Below are positions 1 through 5,158 of a DNA stretch of 5,158 nucleotides, one piece after another (positions within the stretch are counted from its first letter, which is position 1; each line of letters begins with the position of its first letter). The stretch spans positions 1 to 5,158 of the forward strand of contig JARHYV010000163.1 of NCBI GenBank assembly GCA_029258495.1. The letters run 5' to 3'. A model generated the notes under the pieces. The model saw nothing but the letters and a program-made list of their open reading frames with translations. It did not search any database and had not been told where the DNA came from. Source of the stretch: Faecousia sp. Lineage in GTDB: Bacteria; Bacillota; Clostridia; Oscillospirales; Oscillospiraceae. Position numbers and translations under genes: made by a program.

Positions 1-1214
1 ATAGAGAACACAACGCTGATCACGATTGCAGGAACGGAGATCGCTACCGGGATCTGGTTATAGAACGAGATCGCCTGCGATAATCCGATTCCCAAAATGA
101 CACCCACGATGCCGCCAAGACTCGTAAGCACGGATGCCTCCGTCAGGAACTGGGTGCGGATCTTGCGTTTCTTTGCACCCAATGCCTTTTTCAGACCAAT
201 TTCACTGGTACGCTCCGTAACAGAAACCAGCATGATATTCATGACGCCGATACCGCCTACCAGCAAAGAGATGCTTGCAATCCAAATCAACTGCTGATTG
301 GTGGAATTGCTCATTTCCTGCAGCTGCTGCGCCTGCTGGAGCAGATCCTGACTGCGATAAGCAATTCCCGAGCCTGTTCTGTCTGCACCGCTCTGGGTCT
401 CTTCCTCCTGTGCAGATGCCGGCTTGATGATCTGCGTTTCGTTCAGAAAATCTGCCACTGCCTGCCCGGCCTTCGTCATATCACCGGTGCTGTATGCTTT
501 TACCGCAACATTCTGAGGCTGATCGAACTGAAAGGCCATCGGCCAGACGGTGCTTGGGATGAACACCTTACCAGCCGAGCGATCGGCATACATGTGATAA
601 TCCTGGAAGGAGTTGATCGTCGGCTGAAAGCTGCTGTTCTGTTCAATGATGCCGACAACCGTAAAGGGCTCCCCCTTTACCTCCACGACCTTTCCGATGG
701 GGTAATCCAGACCAAACAGCGCCGTTGCAGCCTTGCTGTCCAAAAGCGCGACCTTGCGATACTGCTTATAATCGTTCTCCGTCAGTCTGCGGCCATAGCC
801 GACAACATAGCCATACACATCCATATAGGCCTGATCGATACCGCAGATCTCGCCGGTGAACACATTTGTACCGGCAGAAACAGCCTCGGATCCGCTGTAA
901 CTTGTGTACAGGGAAACCTCAGATACTTTATCAAGCTCCTTGAGCTGCTGTCTGGTCTGTTCATCGATCACGCGCACATTGTCTGGGATCGCATTATAGG
1001 TAAAATCATACTCCCATTCATCTTGAAACAGCCGAACCGACACCACATTGCTGCCAGAGCCAATCAGGTTTTCTTTGATCTGCTCATTGGTTCCCTTGAT
1101 GGTAGACACAATGGTGATGATCGCCGCAATGCCGATAATGATACCGAGCATTGTCAGCAGCGAACGCATTTTATGTCCCCAGATCCCCTGGAAGGCAAGT
1201 CTAATATTTTCCAT
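1..1214 (-). CDS. MacB/FtsX-family ABC transporter permease, 3' end cut by window edge
   Basis: This is the membrane subunit of the ABC transporter encoded by the preceding genes. I translated 404 complete codons without a stop from the ATG at 1214. Residues 1-16 are an amphipathic N-terminus, TM1 is about 17-39 (core LGIIIGIAAIITIVSTI), and a large extracytoplasmic domain spans about 41-305. TM2 is about 309-331, with the family hallmark SLLVGGIGVMNIML. It is followed by the cytoplasmic coupling segment VTERTSEIGLKKALGAKK (332-349), TM3 about 362-384, and TM4 starting near 391. These are the MacB_PCD and FtsX domains of MacB/YknZ permeases, which run to about 400 residues, so probably only the end of TM4 and a short C-terminus are missing. 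A Gln-rich stretch (about 293-309, QQAQQLQEMSNSTNQQ) precedes TM2. The start is fixed by AAGGAGGG 6 nt upstream, overlapping the stop of adaptor 2. Family assignment is firm; the substrate is unknown, and a macrolide-export label would be unjustified. Confidence 0.95.
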   Translation of the reverse strand, partial: MENIRLAFQGIWGHKMRSLLTMLGIIIGIAAIITIVSTIKGTNEQIKENLIGSGSNVVSVRLFQDEWEYDFTYNAIPDNVRVIDEQTRQQLKELDKVSEVSLYTSYSGSEAVSAGTNVFTGEICGIDQAYMDVYGYVVGYGRRLTENDYKQYRKVALLDSKAATALFGLDYPIGKVVEVKGEPFTVVGIIEQNSSFQPTINSFQDYHMYADRSAGKVFIPSTVWPMAFQFDQPQNVAVKAYSTGDMTKAGQAVADFLNETQIIKPASAQEEETQSGADRTGSGIAYRSQDLLQQAQQLQEMSNSTNQQLIWIASISLLVGGIGVMNIMLVSVTERTSEIGLKKALGAKKRKIRTQFLTEASVLTSLGGIVGVILGIGLSQAISFYNQIPVAISVPAIVISVVFS

Positions 1215-1220
1215 GTTCCG

Positions 1221-1228
1221 CCCTCCTT
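1221..1228 (-). promoter_or_regulatory. Ribosome binding site of the permease gene
   Basis: AAGGAGGG on the minus strand lies 6 nt before the ATG at 1214. Its first two bases are part of the TAA stop codon of the upstream adaptor gene (1227-1229), so termination of one gene and initiation of the next share the same bases. This supports translational coupling and a fixed stoichiometry. Confidence 0.85.
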
Positions 1229-2879
1229 AACCTGCATACAGATCTTGCTCTGTACCTTCAAATGTGGATGCTCCCTCTTTGACATTCTTGCCATAGGGGA
1301 AAGCAAACATATCCTGTTCTGTCACACCGCCATAAACCGGTGTGTACATTCCATCACGGGATACGCCCACCTGGATCTGTCGTTTTTCCAGTTTTCCCTG
1401 ATCATTTTTCACATATACATAGCTCTGATTGCCTTCTGTGAGAATGAACGCATTCTGAACGGTCATTTGACCGCCATCATTGATCTGCGTTTTATAGGAC
1501 AGCCCCACATAGGAGCCTTCCTTCAGATCTGCGCTCTCATCAATGAATACCCGATAGGGATAATAAGTCTGGTTCAGACTGCCCGGGTAGGAAAACGGCT
1601 GTTCATCACTGGGATATTGACCGATCTTAACGATCTCGCCTTCAACTGCCTGACCATTTTCCCAGGATTTCACAAGAACCTTCTGACCGATCCGAATGTT
1701 GTTGAGCTCCATCTCTCCGATCGTCCCTTCAACATAGAATCCGCCCCCACCATTGACCTTCACCACCGGACTGTCCATTGCGATGGCACTTTCCGGTTCA
1801 AGCACAGAGGATACCGTCCCATCAAACTCGGCGCAGACCTCTCCGGCAGACGCCTCCTTCTTCATGATATTCAATTCAGCCTTACCGACCTTGATATCCA
1901 CCTCAAGCTGAGCAATCTGCGCTGCCTTGTCCTTGCGCATGCTGGTCAGCTCTGCCTCTGTATAACCAGATCCCCAATCGATATCTGGCCCCTGTTCGAC
2001 GCTGTCTTCTCCGGGCACAAAGAACATCATAGAATAGGTGTTCATGACCGGATCAGAAAATGCCGCCGGTGCCTGCGGTGCCTCTGTGGCATCGGTAGGC
2101 TGCACCGCATCTGTGGGTACCGTTGTACCATCCGGTTTGGTGGGCTCTGTCGGCATCGGGTCGATGGGAATCGAAGGATCTGTCGGTGAAACGCTCACCT
2201 TGGTGAATTTCACGCCATATTCATTTGCAAATGCCGTATCCGGCTTATCCTCGGGTGAAATCTGGAACACAACATACAGACTACTCGGCTCCCCTGCCTC
2301 AGCCATCAGGAATCGGATCATCCCATCATCGATAGGTGTATCCTTCCCCAGCCAGAAGTAATAAGGGGTCTTGTTTGTGCCATCTCCATCATAGTGGGTG
2401 TTGAGTTTCTTTACATCAATCGGAGACTTTGTATGATCCACCTTATCCGGATTTGGCTGTGTTTCCGGCGGCGGTGTAACTACCATCGGTTTCATAGACC
2501 ACAGCTTATCCAGCTCTGCCTCTGCATTGCTCAGCATGATCTCCTTCTGCTGAATATCCAGATCCTTGCGCTCCAGAGCCAGATCAGACAGAGTCGTATC
2601 ATAAGTGAGCAGCACATCGCCTTTTTTCACATGCTGCCCCTCCTGAACACGAAGTTCCGTGACCTTCTGAGTCTTCGAAATATAGATCGATTGCACCTTG
2701 TCTGTTGTGACGAGACCGGAGCTTTCTCCGCCATCCATATAAAAATCAGTAAATCCCACGATATCCCAGGAATAGACTGCCACCGGCTCTGATTTTCCCA
2801 CAAACAGGATCACGCTGATCACGATCGCCAATACCAAAACCGCCGACACAGCGATCATCCAGATCTTCTTTTTAGTCAT
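1227..2879 (-). CDS. HlyD/MacA-type membrane-fusion protein with single N-terminal TM anchor and large hairpin insertion (adaptor 2)
   Basis: This is the extracytoplasmic adaptor of the ABC exporter, 550 aa from the ATG at 2879. The frame stays open upstream to an ATG at 2903 (558 aa), but that start has no SD sequence, while the 2879 start has AAAGGAGGT 8 nt upstream. Residues 7-27 form a TM anchor after MTKKK, with no lipobox. The first lipoyl half is about 58-95 (VQEGQHVKKGDVLLTYD), and helical arm 1 is about 96-130. An insertion of about 175 residues (131-305) follows, then arm 2 (306-343) and the second lipoyl half (EVCAEFDGTVSSVLEPESAI, 347-366). A beta-barrel domain (about 380-465) and a membrane-proximal domain (about 470-545, GGVTEQDMFAFP) complete the protein. 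MacA/YknX adaptors are usually 370-420 aa, and the insertion accounts for most of the excess. The gene overlaps the ATPase gene by 8 nt and ends 12 nt before the permease. Family is confident; insertion function is unknown. Confidence 0.92.
   Translation of the reverse strand: MTKKKIWMIAVSAVLVLAIVISVILFVGKSEPVAVYSWDIVGFTDFYMDGGESSGLVTTDKVQSIYISKTQKVTELRVQEGQHVKKGDVLLTYDTTLSDLALERKDLDIQQKEIMLSNAEAELDKLWSMKPMVVTPPPETQPNPDKVDHTKSPIDVKKLNTHYDGDGTNKTPYYFWLGKDTPIDDGMIRFLMAEAGEPSSLYVVFQISPEDKPDTAFANEYGVKFTKVSVSPTDPSIPIDPMPTEPTKPDGTTVPTDAVQPTDATEAPQAPAAFSDPVMNTYSMMFFVPGEDSVEQGPDIDWGSGYTEAELTSMRKDKAAQIAQLEVDIKVGKAELNIMKKEASAGEVCAEFDGTVSSVLEPESAIAMDSPVVKVNGGGGFYVEGTIGEMELNNIRIGQKVLVKSWENGQAVEGEIVKIGQYPSDEQPFSYPGSLNQTYYPYRVFIDESADLKEGSYVGLSYKTQINDGGQMTVQNAFILTEGNQSYVYVKNDQGKLEKRQIQVGVSRDGMYTPVYGGVTEQDMFAFPYGKNVKEGASTFEGTEQDLYAG
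1965..2489 (-). other. Insertion between the two hairpin helices of adaptor 2, ending in a Pro/Thr-rich linker
   Basis: This covers residues about 131-305 of adaptor 2. It opens with a proline-rich run (VVTPPPETQPNPD) and continues into a segment of folded character, with aromatic and alternating hydrophobic residues (YYFWLG, IRFLMAEAG, LYVVFQISPED, YGVKFTKVSV; about 173-230). A Pro/Thr/Asp-rich linker follows (about 231-276, including PTEPTKPDG and VPTDAVQPTDATEAP). The insertion closes with MNTYSMMFFVPGED and returns to a helix at YTEAELTSM. This looks like a small beta-rich domain tethered at the hairpin tip. I do not recognise the domain. Confidence 0.7.
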
Positions 2880-3573
2880 CCGAACCGACCTCCTTTGGCT
2901 CATTTGTATCGGTGATCAGACGACCATCCAAAATATGATAGGTCTTATCCGCACATTTTGCGATATCCCCTTCATGGGTGATCATAATGATGGTAATTCC
3001 CTGTCTGCTCAGCTGACGGAAGATCTCCATGATCTGCTCGCCGGATGCCGTATCCAGTGCACCTGTGGGTTCGTCTGCAAGCAGCAGCTTGGGTTCGCCT
3101 ACGATAGCACGGGCGATCGCTACACGCTGGCACTGGCCGCCGGAAAGCTGATTTGGCATGAACTCCAGTCGTTCTCCCAGACCCACCATACGCAGCGCCT
3201 CCTCTGCCCGGGCGCGACGCTCCTTTAAACCGACTCCCCGATACAAAAGCGGAAGTGCCACATTTTCCACAGCCGTCATCTTGGGCAGCAGGTAGAAATT
3301 CTGAAATACAAAGCCGATATACTGATTGCGGATCTCCGCCAGTTCATCATCTGTCAATCCGCTGATGTCCCTGCCGTTAAGCTCATACCTGCCATTGGTC
3401 GGCACATCCAGACACCCCAACAGGTTCATCAGGGTCGTCTTACCGGAGCCGGAAGGCCCCATGATCGCAAGATATTCCCCTTCTTCCACAGACAAGTTGA
3501 TATCGTGCAGAATATGCACCGACTGTTTGCCCTGAATGTATGCCTTGTTGACATTTTCTAGCTGAAGGATCAT
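2872..3573 (-). CDS. MacB/LolD-type ABC transporter ATP-binding protein
   Basis: This cytoplasmic ATPase powers the transporter; 233 aa is the usual length for this stand-alone nucleotide-binding family (YknY, LolD, SalX). All motifs are present: A-loop region around Tyr12, Walker A GPSGSGKT (39-46), Q-loop Gln91 in VFQNFYLLP, signature LSGGQ (143-147), Walker B LLLADE with catalytic Glu168, D-loop GALD (171-174) and switch His200 in MITHE. The signature is followed by Cys148, where most relatives have Gln (LSGGQQQR); this is a minor change outside the catalytic set. GCLDVPTNG and NQYIGFVFQ are typical of the MacB/LolD branch. The start at ATG 3573 lies 3 nt after the stop of adaptor 1, with a G-rich SD (AGGGGGA, 3581-3587) inside that gene. 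The 3' end overlaps adaptor 2 by 8 nt. It should dimerise and couple to the permease encoded at 1-1214. Family certain; transported substrate not deducible. Confidence 0.97.
   Translation of the reverse strand: MILQLENVNKAYIQGKQSVHILHDINLSVEEGEYLAIMGPSGSGKTTLMNLLGCLDVPTNGRYELNGRDISGLTDDELAEIRNQYIGFVFQNFYLLPKMTAVENVALPLLYRGVGLKERRARAEEALRMVGLGERLEFMPNQLSGGQCQRVAIARAIVGEPKLLLADEPTGALDTASGEQIMEIFRQLSRQGITIIMITHEGDIAKCADKTYHILDGRLITDTNEPKEVGSDD
2888..2896 (-). promoter_or_regulatory. Ribosome binding site that fixes the adaptor 2 start
   Basis: AAAGGAGGT on the minus strand, a near-perfect anti-16S match, lies 8 nt before the ATG at 2879 and inside the last codons of the ATPase gene. The alternative in-frame ATG at 2903 lies upstream of this site and has no purine-rich SD of its own, so 2879 is preferred. 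Confidence 0.85.
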
Positions 3574-3576
3574 AAC

Positions 3577-4881
3577 TCAATCCCCCTGCCCCACTGCATC
3601 ACCGGATGCATCCACACCGGAATTCACACCATCAACAGGAATTTCCGCATCCGCCGGGATGGTTTCCGGCATCTGATCCATCTCCGGTTCGTCTGTCTGC
3701 GAATTTCCTGCGAAATCAGACTCACTCCGATGATCCGCCTTGGCTCCTTCTTTACAATCCGGATTGGACGGGTCAGCAATATAGTCTGTTTCCGTCACGC
3801 CCTTGATGACCGGATAAGCCCCCATCGCCGGATCATATTCTGCCAGAACGACCTCTACAAGCTGCAATTTCCCGTTTGAATCCGCAGCCCAGACCTCAGC
3901 CACATTGCATCCGTCTTTGTCGTTATAATGCAGGTTCATCAGGAAACTATCCGGGATCTCCAGCTGTCCTGCTCCGACCGCACCGGAACCGGATGCCTGA
4001 ATGTACACATGCTGCCCCAAAAGGAGTCCGTCCGTAGAATCCAGTTTGATATAGAACGGATAGCTCGTTGAAGAAGTCATCGGGTTTTCGCTGCCAAAGC
4101 TGCTGCCCATATAGTGGACATTTTCACTATTTTGGCTGCCGTTCTGTGCTGAGTTGTAATCAACTCTGCTGACGGTACCTGTCCAGGTCTTCGTGGGATC
4201 CATTCTGGACACGATCGTTACCGGCACGCCTTCCATAATGCCCGCACCCAGACTCAGCTCATTCAGCATTCCCTTTACCTCATAAGCATCCGACTGCTGA
4301 ATGGTCATATAGGGGCCGTCGCCGGTTTCGTTGATCTTGCGGACGGTGCCGGTGATTGGACTCTTGACATCCACATCATCCAGCATCTTTTGGGTGTAGT
4401 CCACCTCTTTTTGCTTGGCTTCCTTGTCATAATCCGCCTGTGTCAGTTCTGTCTGCAGCTGACGCAGCTGAATATTCAGCTGTGTTGCCTCACTGCCCGC
4501 CGCGTACTGCAGATCGGATTCTACGGATGCGATCTGTTTTTTCTTCTCGTCGATGGTTGCACCCAGACGATCCAGCTCCAGCTTCAGCTTATCCAAAGAA
4601 AGGCTCAACTCATCAGAGTCATAGCAGAACAGCTTTTCCCCCTCTTTCACCGCATCACCCTCGGCCACATACAGTTCTTTGATCTTTTTCTCGCCTTCAC
4701 GCTTGATCTCAACTGCATTTTCGCTCACCACGACACCGTCAAATTTTTCCGCAGCAGTGCCTGCGCTCATTTGCAAAAGCGCGCCAACCTGCTGTACAGG
4801 AACTTCGCCCTTTGAGCCGCAGCCTGCCATCGTCAGACACACAGCCAACGCTGCCGCAAGCATTTTTTTCGTATGCTTCAT
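3577..4881 (-). CDS. Lipoprotein HlyD/MacA-type membrane-fusion protein with acidic C-terminal tail (adaptor 1)
   Basis: This 434-aa exported adaptor is the first gene of the transporter operon. The N-terminus is a lipoprotein signal: MKHTKK, a hydrophobic core, then MAGC with Cys21 as the likely lipidated residue; Met at position -3 of the lipobox is acceptable but not typical. The first lipoyl half is about 47-88 (LYVAEGDAVKEGEKLFCYD), followed by a coiled-coil hairpin at about 92-170 with its turn near AAGSEATQ. The second lipoyl half is DVKSPITGTVRKI (171-183). A beta-barrel (about 199-295) and a membrane-proximal domain (about 305-372, IKGVTETDYIADP) follow. The last 50 or so residues form an acidic low-complexity tail. 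In a Gram-positive cell the protein would sit on the outer face of the membrane. The start has AGGGAGGA 7 nt upstream and a promoter about 40 bp away. It is a divergent paralogue of adaptor 2, sharing the GVTE-x-D motif near the C-terminus. Family confident; partner and substrate inferred. Confidence 0.93.
   Translation of the reverse strand: MKHTKKMLAAALAVCLTMAGCGSKGEVPVQQVGALLQMSAGTAAEKFDGVVVSENAVEIKREGEKKIKELYVAEGDAVKEGEKLFCYDSDELSLSLDKLKLELDRLGATIDEKKKQIASVESDLQYAAGSEATQLNIQLRQLQTELTQADYDKEAKQKEVDYTQKMLDDVDVKSPITGTVRKINETGDGPYMTIQQSDAYEVKGMLNELSLGAGIMEGVPVTIVSRMDPTKTWTGTVSRVDYNSAQNGSQNSENVHYMGSSFGSENPMTSSTSYPFYIKLDSTDGLLLGQHVYIQASGSGAVGAGQLEIPDSFLMNLHYNDKDGCNVAEVWAADSNGKLQLVEVVLAEYDPAMGAYPVIKGVTETDYIADPSNPDCKEGAKADHRSESDFAGNSQTDEPEMDQMPETIPADAEIPVDGVNSGVDASGDAVGQGD
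3580..3747 (-). other. Acidic, low-complexity C-terminal tail of adaptor 1
   Basis: Residues 379-434 contain 14 Asp/Glu against one Lys and one Arg (381 and 385), with many Gly, Ser, Pro and Ala and no hydrophobic core. Typical pieces are TDEPEMDQMPETIP and GVDASGDAVGQGD. The segment follows the membrane-proximal domain, where adaptors of this family usually end, so it is probably a disordered appendage. Confidence 0.75.
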
Positions 4882-4888
4882 AGGATTT

Positions 4889-4896
4889 TCCTCCCT
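4889..4896 (-). promoter_or_regulatory. Ribosome binding site of adaptor 1
   Basis: AGGGAGGA on the minus strand lies 7 nt before the ATG at 4881. The AGGA end can pair with TCCT just before the start codon across a three-A loop (AGGAAAATCCT, 4882-4892). That gives a 4-bp hairpin which might weakly mask the site; it is too short to be convincing as a switch. Confidence 0.8.
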
Positions 4897-4900
4897 GTTG

Positions 4901-4974
4901 ATTCAAATTTCCAAGCTAATGATATGATTTCTTCCTTGTAAAGTCAATCTTTTGTCCCATTAAGAAATCTGAAT
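4901..4974. repeat. 11-bp inverted repeat flanking the operon promoter
   Basis: ATTCAAATTTC (4901-4911) and GAAATCTGAAT (4964-4974) are inverted copies with 10 of 11 positions matching, separated by 52 bp that contain the whole promoter. One arm lies just downstream of the predicted transcription start and the other upstream of the -35 box. It could be a pair of operator half-sites or a chance match in AT-rich DNA; copy number elsewhere cannot be judged here. Confidence 0.4.
4919..4947 (-). promoter_or_regulatory. Sigma-A-type promoter of the transporter operon
   Basis: On the minus strand, a -35 box TTGACT (4942-4947; consensus TTGACA) is followed by a 17-bp spacer and a -10 box TATCAT (4919-4924; consensus TATAAT). 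Transcription would begin near 4912, giving a leader of about 30 nt with the SD near its end. Box quality, optimal spacing and position before the first gene agree. No comparable promoter was noticed between the later genes. Confidence 0.8.
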
Positions 4975-4984
4975 TTTGTATCCG

Positions 4985-5158
4985 TTATTTCTCGATTTTT
5001 TCTGCTGTTTTCCGCCGGGACAGGTACCACATCGCCGCAAGGATCATAGCAAGATACACAGATGCACTGTTAAACCGCAGGATCGATGCCGTAAAGTAGC
5101 AATGCGCCACCGCACAGCAGCAGCTGAGTGCCATTGCCGCAAACTCGATGGTGAATTT
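4985..5158 (-). CDS. C-terminal end of an unidentified small membrane protein (5' end outside window)
   Basis: A minus-strand frame is open from the window edge to TAA at 4985-4987, giving 57 residues. Two hydrophobic segments are visible: residues about 3-24 (FAAMALSCCCAVAHCYF) and about 32-47 (ASVYLAMILAAMWYL). A basic, hydrophilic tail (SRRKTAEKIEK) follows and suggests a cytoplasmic C-terminus. Three consecutive Cys and another five residues later sit in the first segment. This looks like the end of a polytopic membrane protein rather than random sequence, given the clean hydrophobic/basic pattern and normal codon use. I do not recognise the family. It runs in the same direction as the transporter operon, ends 103 bp before it, and no clear terminator separates them, so read-through is possible. 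Confidence 0.65.
   Translation of the reverse strand, partial: KFTIEFAAMALSCCCAVAHCYFTASILRFNSASVYLAMILAAMWYLSRRKTAEKIEK

Noticed and set aside
594..2189. 531-codon open frame on the plus strand
   Set aside because: It lies antisense across the permease and adaptor 2 genes, its translation has no recognisable domain, and it ends in a Cys/Arg-rich run (CRRCLRCLCGIGRLHRICGY) that is the reverse reading of the Pro/Thr-rich linker. Both minus-strand genes beneath it have clear family motifs and SD sequences.
2052..2189. Possible tandem DNA repeat in the Pro/Thr-rich linker
   Set aside because: The PTD/PTE units are irregular and the DNA shows no constant repeat period, so this is low-complexity protein sequence rather than a tandem array.
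13..2825. 14-bp direct repeat ACGCTGATCACGAT at 13-26 and 2812-2825
   Set aside because: Both copies encode the same hydrophobic stretch AIVISV in transmembrane helices (permease TM4 and adaptor 2 anchor) with nearly the same codons. Coincidence in coding sequence is a sufficient explanation.
4390..4815. 141-codon plus-strand open frame opposite the lipoprotein adaptor
   Set aside because: It is rich in Leu, Gln and Phe because it mirrors the coiled-coil codons of adaptor 1. It has no SD and no family resemblance.
4882..4984. Possible riboswitch, attenuator or small RNA in the operon leader
   Set aside because: The predicted leader is only about 30 nt and holds no stable stem, terminator or T-box-like element. 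The only pairing seen is a 4-bp hairpin at the SD.
1..5158. tRNA, rRNA, CRISPR array, insertion sequence or attachment site
   Set aside because: Nothing with the size or symmetry of these was seen on either strand; almost the whole window is accounted for by protein-coding genes.

Overview
The window reads almost entirely on the minus strand and holds one ABC-transporter operon of the MacAB/YknXYZ type, preceded by the tail of an unrelated membrane-protein gene. Strong Shine-Dalgarno (SD) sequences (AAAGGAGGT, AAGGAGGG, AGGGAGGA), a sigma-A-like promoter, a lipoprotein adaptor, a Pro/Thr-rich linker and the absence of any TolC-like gene all point to a Gram-positive Bacillota, most likely a Clostridia member with mid-range GC. 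This assignment is an inference from style; no taxonomic marker is present.

Layout in transcription order (right to left). 5158-4985: last 57 residues of a small membrane protein, its start outside the window. 4984-4882: a 103-bp intergenic region with a good promoter (TTGACT, 17 bp, TATCAT), framed by an 11-bp inverted repeat. 4881-3577: a lipoprotein membrane-fusion protein (adaptor 1). 3573-2872: a MacB/LolD-type ATPase with all nucleotide-binding motifs. 2879-1227: a second, membrane-anchored adaptor with a large insertion in its helical hairpin (adaptor 2). 1214 to beyond base 1: a MacB/FtsX-family permease, cut by the window edge inside its fourth transmembrane helix.

The four transporter genes lie 3 nt apart, overlap by 8 nt and lie 12 nt apart, with no internal terminator, so they are very likely one translationally coupled transcript. 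By family, the ATPase and permease should form a dimeric type VII ABC transporter (mechanotransmission type). In Gram-negatives this type works with a MacA hexamer and TolC; in Bacillota it works with an adaptor alone, as in YknWXYZ. The unusual points are two divergent adaptors in one operon, one lipid-anchored and one TM-anchored, a roughly 175-residue insertion where a Gram-negative adaptor would meet TolC, and an acidic tail on the lipoprotein. The substrate cannot be read from the sequence; a peptide, toxin or envelope-stress role is only an analogy.
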